From assembly GCF_035573695.1 (NCBI RefSeq), contig NZ_CP121694.1, positions 720,501 through 784,500 on the forward strand: DNA of 64,000 nucleotides. The letters are read 5' to 3'. The stretch is from Metallumcola ferriviriculae (lineage in GTDB: Bacteria > Bacillota > JADQBR01). Under the pieces are notes generated by a model. The model saw only the letters and a list, made by a program, of their open reading frames with translations. It had not been told where the DNA came from and did not search any database. The translations under genes and the position numbers were made by a program. This document shows positions 31,834 to 40,625 of this stretch, piece after piece (the first letter of the stretch is position 1; every line of letters starts with the position of its first letter).

Positions 31834-34341
31834 TTAGTCTTCTCGTATCGCATCCGTATCAAATATTCTGTCAAGCTCTTCATTTGATGTTATGCCACGC
31901 ACCTTATTTCTAATCGTTGTTTTTTCCATGTCTAAACGATAGAAATGCTCACGTCCATCAACGCCTTTCATTAAGCGTATCAGCTGAATTCTTCCGAATT
32001 TATCCCAGTGATTTTCTGCAAACTTTGCTAGTCCAACTGCTTTAGGATAATTGTCTTTGCGGCTAGGATCATGTGGTTCTAAAATATCAAAAACATAGCC
32101 GTGGGAATCTGCGCGAACAACTACCAAATCTGGGAACATAGAAGTGGTAACTCCACTGACTTCATATGGAATTTCGAGCGACCACTTCTTACGGTCAAGA
32201 TTACGCAGCCAACAGACAGCACCGTTTTTAAGTTCCTCTTCAATAATTCCATTTTCCCAAGTGTTCAAAGATGTGTGGAATTGACCATCTTCAGAACAGT
32301 AGAGATGCTGATCATAACCTGTGTTGCTATCCGGAACAGAAACATCAATTGAATCCGGTAATATCCATGGTATAGAGATTGGCTTTGTTGAAGCATTTGT
32401 TAGTCTCTCATAAAAAGTTTTACGTAATTCATTTAACTTGGCGATTGATCTTTTATTGACCTCATACAATGCAATAAACTTTTCTTCTGCATAAGCATTT
32501 AACTCTTCCATTGTAGCAGTATCGTTTGTTAGAACAATAACTTCAATTTTTACATCAATATGATTGCGTGTACTATTTCGAATCCAGTACTCTTTGTGCA
32601 AGCCTTCTCCTAGGAGTCTGCCAGATTGTTCAAAATGCCTTGAAATATCGTATTCTGACACAGTCATAGTCTGTGATGATTCGTCAAAAGAATATGCATT
32701 GTCTCCATAGTCAAATGTAAGTGTACCAAGTGGGAACCCGGTGATTGAAGCGGCTCTTTCATTAAAATCAGTATTTTCTTTAATTCTATTAATTTCGTTA
32801 CTCATTTTTGACAGGACTTCATTTTTTATGGTTTTCTGAGCTCCCAAGTCAATACCGTCCATCGTTAGTGCACGTGATATTTGCATTAATAGCTTTAGCG
32901 GTGATTGCTTACGGACTGAATCTATACGATAGGTAACAAGAGTGTCCATTGCATCAAATACATCAGTAAATTCTAAGTTTCGTTCAAGTGTAACAAGTTC
33001 TTTGTTAGTTCCAGTCTCTGTTGGTAATATAGCTTCGCTGTCTCGGAGGGCATTAACAACATTCTCTACTGTTTCCTCATTGAAATATGGAAGGAATAAG
33101 CTAACGCTATTAAGCTCAGCATCAGAAGAAATCCTTCTGGCTAAAGGTGTACGAATTACACGTCCCAATAATTGAGCTATATAAGTGTAATCCTGTGCAC
33201 TACGGAACGACATCATTGTTTCAGCCCTTGGACAATCCCAACCTGTTGAAAGATTCATTTTAAAGAAAACTACCATAACCTTTTCTTCGTCATTAATTCG
33301 TGAAGCTTCGATTTGCGGAATGTCTACATTACGAACATTAAGATTGCTGCGGTCATTAAATGTGTGAACAACTTCTCCTGGTTGCAATTTCCGGCCCAGT
33401 GTTTCTTCAAGCAATTCAATGCAAGTCCCTAAATCAGTATGAGTTGCTTCACGATCATTACCGTCCTCTACTTGAATTACCAAAATTGGACTAACCATAT
33501 TTTCATCTTCGCGTTCACAATAAGCTTTCCAATGATTGCATTTTTTTTGCCAGTTATCAACCGCACCTTTAAACATTGTCATGTCCGCCCTTAATTGAAT
33601 ATCAGGATAATGGATGATGATTCTATCTTTTAATAGACCAGATTCACGAACCTGTTCAGGTGGAACGATAACTTTTTGAACGGTTGATGTGGTTCCTGCA
33701 ATCAAGTTATCGAACCTCTGGGGTGTTGCTGTCACACCCATAACTAAAGGCATGACGCTAAGTCTATCATCCTTGCTACCTTTGATGAATTTTTGCATTA
33801 TTGACTGTGCCTTATTTTCTGCTTGAACAGATGTATGAGTTCCCCGATGTGCTTCATCAATTACAACATAAAACTGTGTAGGATTACGTTTAGCTGTATT
33901 TGTGAGTGTTTCCCAGATGGAGTATTGACGAGTATCGGAGGTTCCAGTTAGCAATTTATCGGTGCCTAGTTTTTGAGTGTTCAAAAAATATATGTGGCCT
34001 CCTTCAAAATACTCAGCATTAAAATTTGAGTCAATTGTAACCAAATCACGGATTTGTATCTTATCGGATTTACTTTCAATTTTCAATCTAGTTTGTTCGT
34101 TAAGTTCAGGAGAATCGGATAACCACACAAAAATTGAATCTGGATCTCCAATATCATCAGCACTGCCATATAAAATATCTTCGAAAAGTGTTGTCATTAT
34201 GATAGTTTTACCTGAACCGGTAGGAGCAGAAAATGAGATTATCTGGGGATCTCGTTCGCTCCACATCGTGTGTGCTTTTTTGATCTTATCATGTAGTTCA
34301 TCAAGAGCTGTTTCTTGAAAAGGAAATAATATATCTCTCAT
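31834..34341 (-). CDS. res: Type III restriction enzyme, Res subunit
   Basis: Res is the ATP-dependent translocase and nuclease of type III restriction. The 835-residue protein has Walker A SAPTGSGKT (residues 39-46), DEAH box VVIDEAHRG (162-165), GVTATPQRF, the late helicase motifs MVVFFKMNLSTGWDCPRAE and IAQLLGRVIRTPLARR, and a C-terminal PD-(D/E)xK-like nuclease around residue 745 (FPDLVVVRADSHGYVFDILE). It is somewhat shorter than EcoP15I Res (about 970). Its start shares one base with the mod stop and has AGGAGGG before it, so it is the last gene of the leftward operon. It cuts when two recognition sites are unmethylated, together with Mod. Confidence 0.9.
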   Translation of the reverse strand: MRDILFPFQETALDELHDKIKKAHTMWSERDPQIISFSAPTGSGKTIIMTTLFEDILYGSADDIGDPDSIFVWLSDSPELNEQTRLKIESKSDKIQIRDLVTIDSNFNAEYFEGGHIYFLNTQKLGTDKLLTGTSDTRQYSIWETLTNTAKRNPTQFYVVIDEAHRGTHTSVQAENKAQSIMQKFIKGSKDDRLSVMPLVMGVTATPQRFDNLIAGTTSTVQKVIVPPEQVRESGLLKDRIIIHYPDIQLRADMTMFKGAVDNWQKKCNHWKAYCEREDENMVSPILVIQVEDGNDREATHTDLGTCIELLEETLGRKLQPGEVVHTFNDRSNLNVRNVDIPQIEASRINDEEKVMVVFFKMNLSTGWDCPRAETMMSFRSAQDYTYIAQLLGRVIRTPLARRISSDAELNSVSLFLPYFNEETVENVVNALRDSEAILPTETGTNKELVTLERNLEFTDVFDAMDTLVTYRIDSVRKQSPLKLLMQISRALTMDGIDLGAQKTIKNEVLSKMSNEINRIKENTDFNERAASITGFPLGTLTFDYGDNAYSFDESSQTMTVSEYDISRHFEQSGRLLGEGLHKEYWIRNSTRNHIDVKIEVIVLTNDTATMEELNAYAEEKFIALYEVNKRSIAKLNELRKTFYERLTNASTKPISIPWILPDSIDVSVPDSNTGYDQHLYCSEDGQFHTSLNTWENGIIEEELKNGAVCWLRNLDRKKWSLEIPYEVSGVTTSMFPDLVVVRADSHGYVFDILEPHDPSRKDNYPKAVGLAKFAENHWDKFGRIQLIRLMKGVDGREHFYRLDMEKTTIRNKVRGITSNEELDRIFDTDAIRED

Positions 34342-36659
34342 TATGAATCCCTCCTACTTCCTAATACAAAGTTATCAATATAATCACGATACAATTGATA
34401 GGTGTTTTTAACTTTTATTCCGGCAGTCATTTCGCGAAAAGCATCTTCAGAATTAGTTACAAAATAGACTACTTGGATATTACCCTCTTCAGCTAGTTTT
34501 GCTGTGAATTCTGAATACATAGTTTCATCAACTAATACTGCAAAACCATTTTGAGGAAGGATTAACATTTCCGGCTCATCATTGATACTTAATTCAGGTC
34601 TTTTACCTTTAGCACCAGACTTAAGCCAAAGCAACGGCAGTATTTCGTGAAATTGCTGTCCTAGAGTTACATTATTTCTATCTAAGAACCCTAGTTTAAA
34701 GTATTCAACATTCGAAGGAAACCCTTCACTCATTGGTCGTCTAATTTGAGATGTAACATTCACTGGACCAAGCAAATCGGAAACTTTTTCTTTTATTTCC
34801 TTAAATAGTTTCGTCTCTTTAACAACGATATAAAAATCAGTAATGTGATCTTGATCATTTAACGCTTCCAACCATTCATCAATTACGCTTGTATCAAAAA
34901 TTATTGAGGCTGTATGTTTATTAGAAACAATATATTTAGTATTCGCTTTTACTAAAGTTTGTGGAAGTTGGGTCTTTCCATCTTTATTGCGTAGCAAAGA
35001 AAGTAATTGTTTTTTATCTTTGGCTTTTAATTTAGAAGGGTCCCCTACAAACCCAAGGTGATAAAACGATCGATTTACTTCTTGGATTGTCGTTTGGGTA
35101 CTTATATAATCTCCGCCAATTGGAGAGCCCTCTACGCACTTTCCTAATATGCTGTATTTTGTTCGCGGCCAGGTTACTGATCGACATATACCTAGTTCTT
35201 CCCATTTTCGGTCACCGGGTTGGTGTCCATCTTTTCGTAGTGTCTTAGCTTCAGAATCAGATACTTCATTATTAGTCACTAAAATACATCTACGCTTACC
35301 TTGATCCTCTGCGTTTATTAGGTTTACAGCATGAAGAGTTGTTCCACTACCTGCAAAGAAGTCAACAACCAAGGCGTTAGGATTTTTTGATAGGGCTGGT
35401 TCAATTGTTTTTAATACAGTATATAAAGATTTTGGGAAAGGAAATTTTGTTTTGATAATTTTTTCAACCAGTTCACTTCCATAAACACCACCAGCATCGA
35501 GTTCAGGTGCGGACCATACTGTTTTTGGTGGAGATAACTCAGAAGTAAGGAATAAATCAATCCCATTATCTTTAGGTAATGCTACGATTCGTTCAAAATG
35601 AGAAGAAATTTCATTATAAGAATAATTCCAACGTCGTTCAACTCCATCTTGATCTATAGGCCATACTTCAATAACCTCATTGTCCAATTGAATATTACGG
35701 CCAGACGGATGAAAGTCATCAGGTGGTTGTTCCCCAATATCTACTATATGCCCGGTTTTAACATAAATTGGATAGAACATAGAACGTCTATCTGTACGTA
35801 ATGAAAAATGTCCCCAACGTCTTAATTTTCGTGGGGTTTCATTCTCTGATGGTGTACGAGCCAGTGTTTTTGCTGATTTTGGTGTCAAATAAACAACATA
35901 CTCATTAGTTCTTGCGAAGTTATTTGTTATGTTTCCACGTGGATTGTGAACGACTGTAATAATCGTCATTTCATGGTTATCAAATAAACCGTTAGTTTCT
36001 AGGAGACAATAAAGATGCGCTAGTTCATTATGATCTATAGCAATTGCCATTACACCGCTTGGTTTGAGAATTCGACCAGCAATTTTTAACCGTTTTTGCA
36101 TCATGGATAGCCATTTGCTGTGACGCCAGTTATCGTTTGAATCTACATAATTATTGTTATATTTCCAGTCGCGCGCACCAGTATTGTACGGTGGATCAAT
36201 ATAAATGCAGTCAACTTGTTTGGGATAAAGATATTCTAGTAGTTGGAGTGCATGATAATTGTCTGCCTCGATAATACTGTGCCATAAGTTGCTATCAGAA
36301 GCATTTTCAATTAAATCAACAGGTTGGAGCATCGGAAATATTGGTTCACCAAATTGAGCAACAGAAACCAATTCAGTTAGCAATAGATGCTCAACATCCC
36401 CGGTTGATTTGTTTCTGCATAAAGCCGTTTCACCATTCAGTTTTAATACTAAATATAGGTCATTTATATTTCCTGCTTTATGTGCTACTGTTGAACCGCT
36501 TTTAATCGCAACATCATAAAGAGGGGTGCACTCAGGAATATGTTCTTCAAATAATAGTCCAAATTTTTTATTCTTTGAAATACGGGCAACTTCCTGGCTC
36601 AAGCGATTACGCAATGATGAGTCTGGAATTTGCCGTAATAAATCATTAATTGCAGCCAT
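34341..36659 (-). CDS. mod: Type III DNA methyltransferase, Mod subunit
   Basis: Mod recognises the target site and methylates adenine N6 on one strand; with Res it forms the restriction complex. The 772-residue protein has DPPYNTG at residues 155-161 and the SAM-binding motif VVDFFAGSGTTLHAV near residue 432, i.e. the beta-class order typical of type III Mods, with the target recognition region between them. AGGAGG precedes its ATG. It begins 17 bases after the DUF2326-type ATPase gene on the same strand, so the ABC-3C genes and this R-M pair appear to be one transcription unit. The recognition sequence cannot be predicted here. Confidence 0.92.
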   Translation of the reverse strand: MAAINDLLRQIPDSSLRNRLSQEVARISKNKKFGLLFEEHIPECTPLYDVAIKSGSTVAHKAGNINDLYLVLKLNGETALCRNKSTGDVEHLLLTELVSVAQFGEPIFPMLQPVDLIENASDSNLWHSIIEADNYHALQLLEYLYPKQVDCIYIDPPYNTGARDWKYNNNYVDSNDNWRHSKWLSMMQKRLKIAGRILKPSGVMAIAIDHNELAHLYCLLETNGLFDNHEMTIITVVHNPRGNITNNFARTNEYVVYLTPKSAKTLARTPSENETPRKLRRWGHFSLRTDRRSMFYPIYVKTGHIVDIGEQPPDDFHPSGRNIQLDNEVIEVWPIDQDGVERRWNYSYNEISSHFERIVALPKDNGIDLFLTSELSPPKTVWSAPELDAGGVYGSELVEKIIKTKFPFPKSLYTVLKTIEPALSKNPNALVVDFFAGSGTTLHAVNLINAEDQGKRRCILVTNNEVSDSEAKTLRKDGHQPGDRKWEELGICRSVTWPRTKYSILGKCVEGSPIGGDYISTQTTIQEVNRSFYHLGFVGDPSKLKAKDKKQLLSLLRNKDGKTQLPQTLVKANTKYIVSNKHTASIIFDTSVIDEWLEALNDQDHITDFYIVVKETKLFKEIKEKVSDLLGPVNVTSQIRRPMSEGFPSNVEYFKLGFLDRNNVTLGQQFHEILPLLWLKSGAKGKRPELSINDEPEMLILPQNGFAVLVDETMYSEFTAKLAEEGNIQVVYFVTNSEDAFREMTAGIKVKNTYQLYRDYIDNFVLGSRRDS

Positions 36660-36676
36660 ATTTTAGCCTCCTGTGT

Positions 36677-38314
36677 TTAATTACTTGATTTGTACTTGCT
36701 CCATGAACGTCCAAATAATTCATTGCCATCTGATAAGCGTAGAATTGTAGTATCTTCTAAAATTTCATGTGCTTTCTCAGTAGTTGAATCAGCTTTATCA
36801 AAAGCAATAAATATTTGTCGTCTACTTGATTGGTAGCGTTCCAATATATGTTCTAAATGTATGTCCTCAATGCGTTTAATAATGTTGGAATCATGAATCA
36901 GGGTAGGTAGTGGGCATAGTTCCAATATGCTTAAATCGTACACCACAAGGCTCTTAAACGCTGTACCTTCACTGGTGTTTCCCGGTGTTTCAAAGAATAT
37001 TTCTTTTTTGGGAGTAATTTGTAGTTTAGGAGCAGTTTCGTGTTGTTCGGTTACTATTCCATTGATTATCTTCATTTTATAGTTGACTGCTTCCTGTATT
37101 TCTTCTAATTTTTCTGTTTGCATTGATAATAAGTTCTCCATTTTATTCTCAGCTTGGGCTCTAGCTTCCTGTAGTTCTTTTTGATGGATTAATTCAGCCG
37201 TCTCTTCTTCCAATTTATCAATACTTTTTGAAACATTAACGCATTGAGATAAGACCCTCTCAGACATTTCTTTAGCCAAACCAGAATCTTCAATTTTTGC
37301 ATTTAGCACTTCAATTTCCTTGTCATACTGATAAATAAGAGGTTGTATCTGGATGATCTCTTGATGCATTTCATCATTTAATATTTTCCTGATTTTTACA
37401 TGAAATTGCTCAATTTCTTCGAAGGCCTTTAAATTTGCATCTGGGAAAAAATGTGTTAGAGAATGAAACTCATCAGAGATTTCTGATTTACTATCTGAAA
37501 TATTAGTTTTAATAGCGTTAACTTCAGATTGAAGTCTATTTCTCTTTCGATTGAAATGATTAAGCTCCTTTTGAATCTTAGTAATTCTTTCAAAAGATTG
37601 AGTATCAAATCCAAACATTGCTAATTGCGCATCTTCATTACTTTTCATGAGTTTTTGCAGTCTTACCTTAAGTGACTCTATTGCTTTTTTGTTCATTTCG
37701 ATTTTTTCTATATCGACCTGCTGGCGCTGCTTCGATTTATACTGTAATGCTTTTACGCCCAGCTCTTCTTCCATAGTTTTGATTGAGGTTAGTATTTCAC
37801 TATGCCCGAAAAACTTCATCAGGAAATCAACAGCTTTTTCATCTTGCTCTCTAGGTTTAATTAATAATGGATATTTTTCTAGTGTGTTTTTTCGTCCATA
37901 AATACGAAAAAATCGCTCAGTAATTTCTCCGAACTTGAGCATGGGTAGTCCAATGCTATATTCCTGGTACAGTAAGGCTCTATATTCTTCTAATGATAAT
38001 TTTTCAATTAAATGGTAGTCTTTGTCGCTTCGATATACATTCTTTGGATCTTCAGTGTTTCGATAAAAATAATGCGGTTTACCTTCAAACTCGAAAACGA
38101 AAAAAATAGTATGTGGCCCAATCTCTGATTTTATATCATCTGAGAGAGAGTAGTAACTGTCACCACCGAAGACATAGTCAATAATCCAAAGAAATGTTGA
38201 TTTGCCGATAGCATTGCTTCCGCCATCATTACCTAAAACTGTATTAAGGCCGGAACTAAAATCTATTGTTTGATGCCCTGGAGCAAATTTATCACAGTGA
38301 ATCTGTTTTAACAT
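36677..38314 (-). CDS. DUF2326-type ABC ATPase (ABC-3C component)
   Basis: A 545-residue SMC/Rad50-like ATPase. Walker A is GSNAIGKST (residues 32-40), followed by WIIDYVFGGDSYY. A long predicted coiled coil covers about residues 190-420, broken near the middle. The C-terminal half has TSEGTAFKSLVVYDLSIL as the signature-like helix and PTLIHDSNIIKRIED, where an Asp-Ser replaces the usual Asp-Glu of Walker B. This is the DUF2326 pattern, the ATPase of many ABC-three-component conflict systems. GGAGGG lies 9 bases before ATG (38314). Its start overlaps the middle-component gene by 23 bases. The exact effector mechanism is unknown. Confidence 0.8.
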   Translation of the reverse strand: MLKQIHCDKFAPGHQTIDFSSGLNTVLGNDGGSNAIGKSTFLWIIDYVFGGDSYYSLSDDIKSEIGPHTIFFVFEFEGKPHYFYRNTEDPKNVYRSDKDYHLIEKLSLEEYRALLYQEYSIGLPMLKFGEITERFFRIYGRKNTLEKYPLLIKPREQDEKAVDFLMKFFGHSEILTSIKTMEEELGVKALQYKSKQRQQVDIEKIEMNKKAIESLKVRLQKLMKSNEDAQLAMFGFDTQSFERITKIQKELNHFNRKRNRLQSEVNAIKTNISDSKSEISDEFHSLTHFFPDANLKAFEEIEQFHVKIRKILNDEMHQEIIQIQPLIYQYDKEIEVLNAKIEDSGLAKEMSERVLSQCVNVSKSIDKLEEETAELIHQKELQEARAQAENKMENLLSMQTEKLEEIQEAVNYKMKIINGIVTEQHETAPKLQITPKKEIFFETPGNTSEGTAFKSLVVYDLSILELCPLPTLIHDSNIIKRIEDIHLEHILERYQSSRRQIFIAFDKADSTTEKAHEILEDTTILRLSDGNELFGRSWSKYKSSN

Positions 38315-38531
38315 AGTGTAGTACCCTCCCTTCCTCAATAATTTCAATTTGGCCTAATGCAAACAAGCAATCTAAGGCGCTTAAAAAATCCCCCATAGTT
38401 CCTTTACCTAAAGATACTTGTTCAAATAGTTCTTTTGGTATCATATCGCTTTCTTCCAGTGCTTCTAGGATATTAGGGAAGAGGGCAATGATGCTGTTTG
38501 TATATGTGGTTACTTTATTAGGTAATCTCAT
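38292..38531 (-). CDS. Small ABC-3C middle component
   Basis: A 79-residue protein squeezed between and overlapping both neighbours (14 bases with the HNH-like gene, 23 with the ATPase gene). It has the look of a small winged-helix adaptor: helical, then IEIIEEGRVLHYV as a beta wing. Size and position fit the 'middle component' (MC6-like) of ABC-three-component systems, predicted to link the ATPase to the effector. ATG 38531 with GAGGTG before it is preferred over GTG 38543. The family assignment rests mostly on position. Confidence 0.65.
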   Translation of the reverse strand: MRLPNKVTTYTNSIIALFPNILEALEESDMIPKELFEQVSLGKGTMGDFLSALDCLFALGQIEIIEEGRVLHYVKTDSL

Positions 38532-39753
38532 CGAACACCTCACACCTTTGCACGAAGTAGGAGATAATTATCTCACAAGCTTCTCTGTATTTTCGTCCTG
38601 TTTTTTCAAATAGTGTTTGTACCAGTAGGTGGTATAGATCGCTTTGTGATATGTTTGTTTCATTCGCATCTTCATACATTCTTTTTATGCTTTTTGCAAA
38701 TTTATTGGTATTCAATTTATTCTCTCCAGCTAAGCGATCTAAGGAGTCGTTAACCCCCTGGTACAATCTGTTGACATCGTAAAGTACGCGCTCTCTTAAG
38801 CGCTTTTCAGCAATTTTATTTTCTACTTTTACAGGCTTTATTTTAAGTTGCGTATCGACTGTGACATCCATTAAATCAACTTCTCGTAGAACATGCTCGA
38901 TCTGTTTTTCAATCTTATAACGTGAAGTTGCTTCTCTTGCAGTTATAAATGTTTCCAAATCATGTTTTGCAGACAGTAGGGCTTGTTTCTCTCCATCAGA
39001 AGCATTTTGGATTTCACGCTCACATTCAACACACAAAACAATATCTTCATTTTCGGAAAGGTTAATGATTTTAGCGTAGTTGACATCGTTGCCTTCTTTT
39101 TTTATGCCTAAAACTTTACTACAACGCTGACATTTACCTCCGGTTTCCGATAGTAGAACCAAAGTGCGTGCATCCATAGCAATTTCATGGGCCGTTTCAG
39201 TAGAAAAATTGCTGTAGCTACCCTGAAAGATTACATTGATTTTTTGATCTTCAAAGCTTTCTATGTACTCATGGGTTATTTCTTTTATACTATCTTCGCA
39301 GTTTCTATTATTGACATTAAGGACTGTATAAAGAAATATCCCTGCTAAAAAATCTCCTAAGACAAAAGCATTACGGTTAGCGATATCTTCCTTTGTCATA
39401 TCGTTCACAATTTCAATAACAGTATCATTTTCGATTGTATCATCAGAATCAATTATATCTTTCAATGCTAAAACTATCAGGCTTCTTTTATTACCATCTA
39501 ATAAAGGCAATACACTTCTTTCAAAGTATTCTGACAGTTCTTTCTTGTCTGCTGTTAAAGCAAGTTCAGTGACATGAGGAGATAGGTTTTTCTTCCCTTT
39601 CAACAAATCTGAAACAGTCCCATCGTCGTGACGAATATCATAAGTAGGCGCAATAGAAAGAAGCAATGTACCACACAGCCACTTTTGGGTAACACTCTTC
39701 ACTTTGCAAAGTTTTAGTATTGTTGTGAAACTACCAAAACATAATTTTTTCAT
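38518..39753 (-). CDS. HNH-like zinc-ribbon protein (ABC-3C effector/CTD component)
   Basis: A 411-residue protein. The N-terminal part (SFTTILKLCKVKSVTQKWL, then KGKKNLSPHVTELAL) is helical and resembles the N-terminus of ABC-three-component proteins as I recall them. The middle has a treble-clef zinc site of HNH type: GGKCQRC (C208, C211) and IVLCVEC (C241, C244). The usual catalytic histidine is lacking: the family's A-H-I is A-K-I here (K228), and the histidine after the last cysteine pair is Glu. It may therefore be a structural or DNA-binding zinc domain and not an active nuclease. The C-terminal helical part ends inside the next gene. It is second in the leftward operon. Confidence 0.65.
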   Translation of the reverse strand: MKKLCFGSFTTILKLCKVKSVTQKWLCGTLLLSIAPTYDIRHDDGTVSDLLKGKKNLSPHVTELALTADKKELSEYFERSVLPLLDGNKRSLIVLALKDIIDSDDTIENDTVIEIVNDMTKEDIANRNAFVLGDFLAGIFLYTVLNVNNRNCEDSIKEITHEYIESFEDQKINVIFQGSYSNFSTETAHEIAMDARTLVLLSETGGKCQRCSKVLGIKKEGNDVNYAKIINLSENEDIVLCVECEREIQNASDGEKQALLSAKHDLETFITAREATSRYKIEKQIEHVLREVDLMDVTVDTQLKIKPVKVENKIAEKRLRERVLYDVNRLYQGVNDSLDRLAGENKLNTNKFAKSIKRMYEDANETNISQSDLYHLLVQTLFEKTGRKYREACEIIISYFVQRCEVFDEIT

Positions 39754-39776
39754 AGATTGCAGCCCCTTTCAATCAC

Positions 39777-39998
39777 TTATTTATTGGTAGATTTTTCGTC
39801 ATCTACGTAATCTACAATGTCTCCTATGTTTACATCAAGTGCTTTACAAATTCTACCTAACACATCCATGCTTACAGGCAAATCCTTGCTCATTTTAGCC
39901 ATTGTTGTTGATGTTAAGTTTGTTTTAGCCATTAAGTCTTTTTTCATCATTTTTCTATCAATTAACAATTTCCAAAGTTTGTTATAACTAAAAGCCAT
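39777..39998 (-). CDS. Small Cro/C1-type helix-turn-helix regulator
   Basis: A 73-residue XRE-type DNA-binding protein: LWKLLIDRKMMKKDLMAKTNLTSTTMAKMSKDLPVSMDVLGRICKALDVNIGDIVDYV shows the five-helix layout of the short HTH_26 group (read in two halves around the turn TNLTSTT). ATG 39998 has TTGGAGGCG 6 bases upstream; an earlier ATG would include this site. It heads the leftward defence operon and faces the early phage genes across a repeat-rich region. It may repress both directions, and so could be the phage repressor or the switch of the defence operon. Confidence 0.8.
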   Translation of the reverse strand: MAFSYNKLWKLLIDRKMMKKDLMAKTNLTSTTMAKMSKDLPVSMDVLGRICKALDVNIGDIVDYVDDEKSTNK

Positions 39999-40057
39999 TA
40001 TTATCGCCTCCAAGCATTACCGCATGGTAATAAAACTCATCTCTATAATTATAGCTT

Positions 40058-40185
40058 TTATATTAGCGAATTACAATCAAATATTTAAAAACGCTTATTT
40101 ATGCTTTATATTAGCTGAGTTAATTTGTGCAAGAATATTTTAATTAAAAGTGAGTCTTAGCGGAGTCCTAGCCGAGTCTTAGCTG
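40058..40185. promoter_or_regulatory. TTAGC repeats in the divergent control region
   Basis: TTATATTAGC occurs at 40058-40067 and 40106-40115. Three tandem 11-base units, GAGTCTTAGCG, GAGTCCTAGCC and GAGTCTTAGCT, fill 40153-40185. All five contain TTAGC or CTAGC. Spacing of one helical turn in the tandem part suggests cooperative binding of a regulator, perhaps the nearby HTH protein. Confidence 0.55.
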
Positions 40186-40262
40186 AGGATTTGAAGGGAT
40201 TAAACATATAAAATTTAGATAGAAAGAAGACAAGCATCTAATTAGTCAAAGGAGGAGCATTA

Positions 40263-40472
40263 ATGGAAGATATTAGGGATTGCAAAGGGCGTTTAGCATG
40301 TAAGGGCAATGCGACTACAGGTTTTATCGAAATTGCATATAAAAGATGTAAGACAAGCACTCAAATACCAATAGGAGGAAGGTTGAAAATTGAACGAGAT
40401 GATGTTGTGACAATAGTTTTAAGACCGAATAATTCTACTTTTCATGTAGAAAGCCATGTTCAAGCAGCATAG
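40263..40472 (+). CDS. Small conserved phage protein
   Basis: A 69-residue protein with AAAGGAGGAG before its ATG. It opens DIRDCKGRLACKGNATTG and ends STFHVESHVQAA. I recall similar short proteins as the first rightward gene in clostridial prophages, but know no function. Two cysteines near the start and mixed beta pattern are all that can be said. It is followed by a strong terminator, so it is transcribed as a unit of its own, perhaps as an early regulator. Confidence 0.7.
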   Translation: MEDIRDCKGRLACKGNATTGFIEIAYKRCKTSTQIPIGGRLKIERDDVVTIVLRPNNSTFHVESHVQAA

Positions 40473-40507
40473 CAAATAATTGAATAGATAATCCGCAGAG
40501 CTGTATG

Positions 40508-40560
40508 ACGGCCAGGATTAGTTCTCACATTAGAGGACTATCCCTGGCCGTTATTTTTGT
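40508..40560 (+). terminator. Long-stem terminator after the first early gene
   Basis: ACGGCCAGG (40508-40516) pairs with CCTGGCCGT (40543-40551); TAGTTCTC/GAGGACTA extends the stem inward. TTATTTTTGTT follows. Confidence 0.85.
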
Positions 40561-40625
40561 TCTACGGATTTTAGGCTTCTGCGGATTTTCAAAACCAAAA
40601 TTTGAAAACCAAAGGAGCCAATAAT

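Noticed and set aside
40473-40625. Possible riboswitch upstream of the sigma-like gene
   Set aside because: The structure is a simple long-stem terminator; no conserved riboswitch core was recognised.
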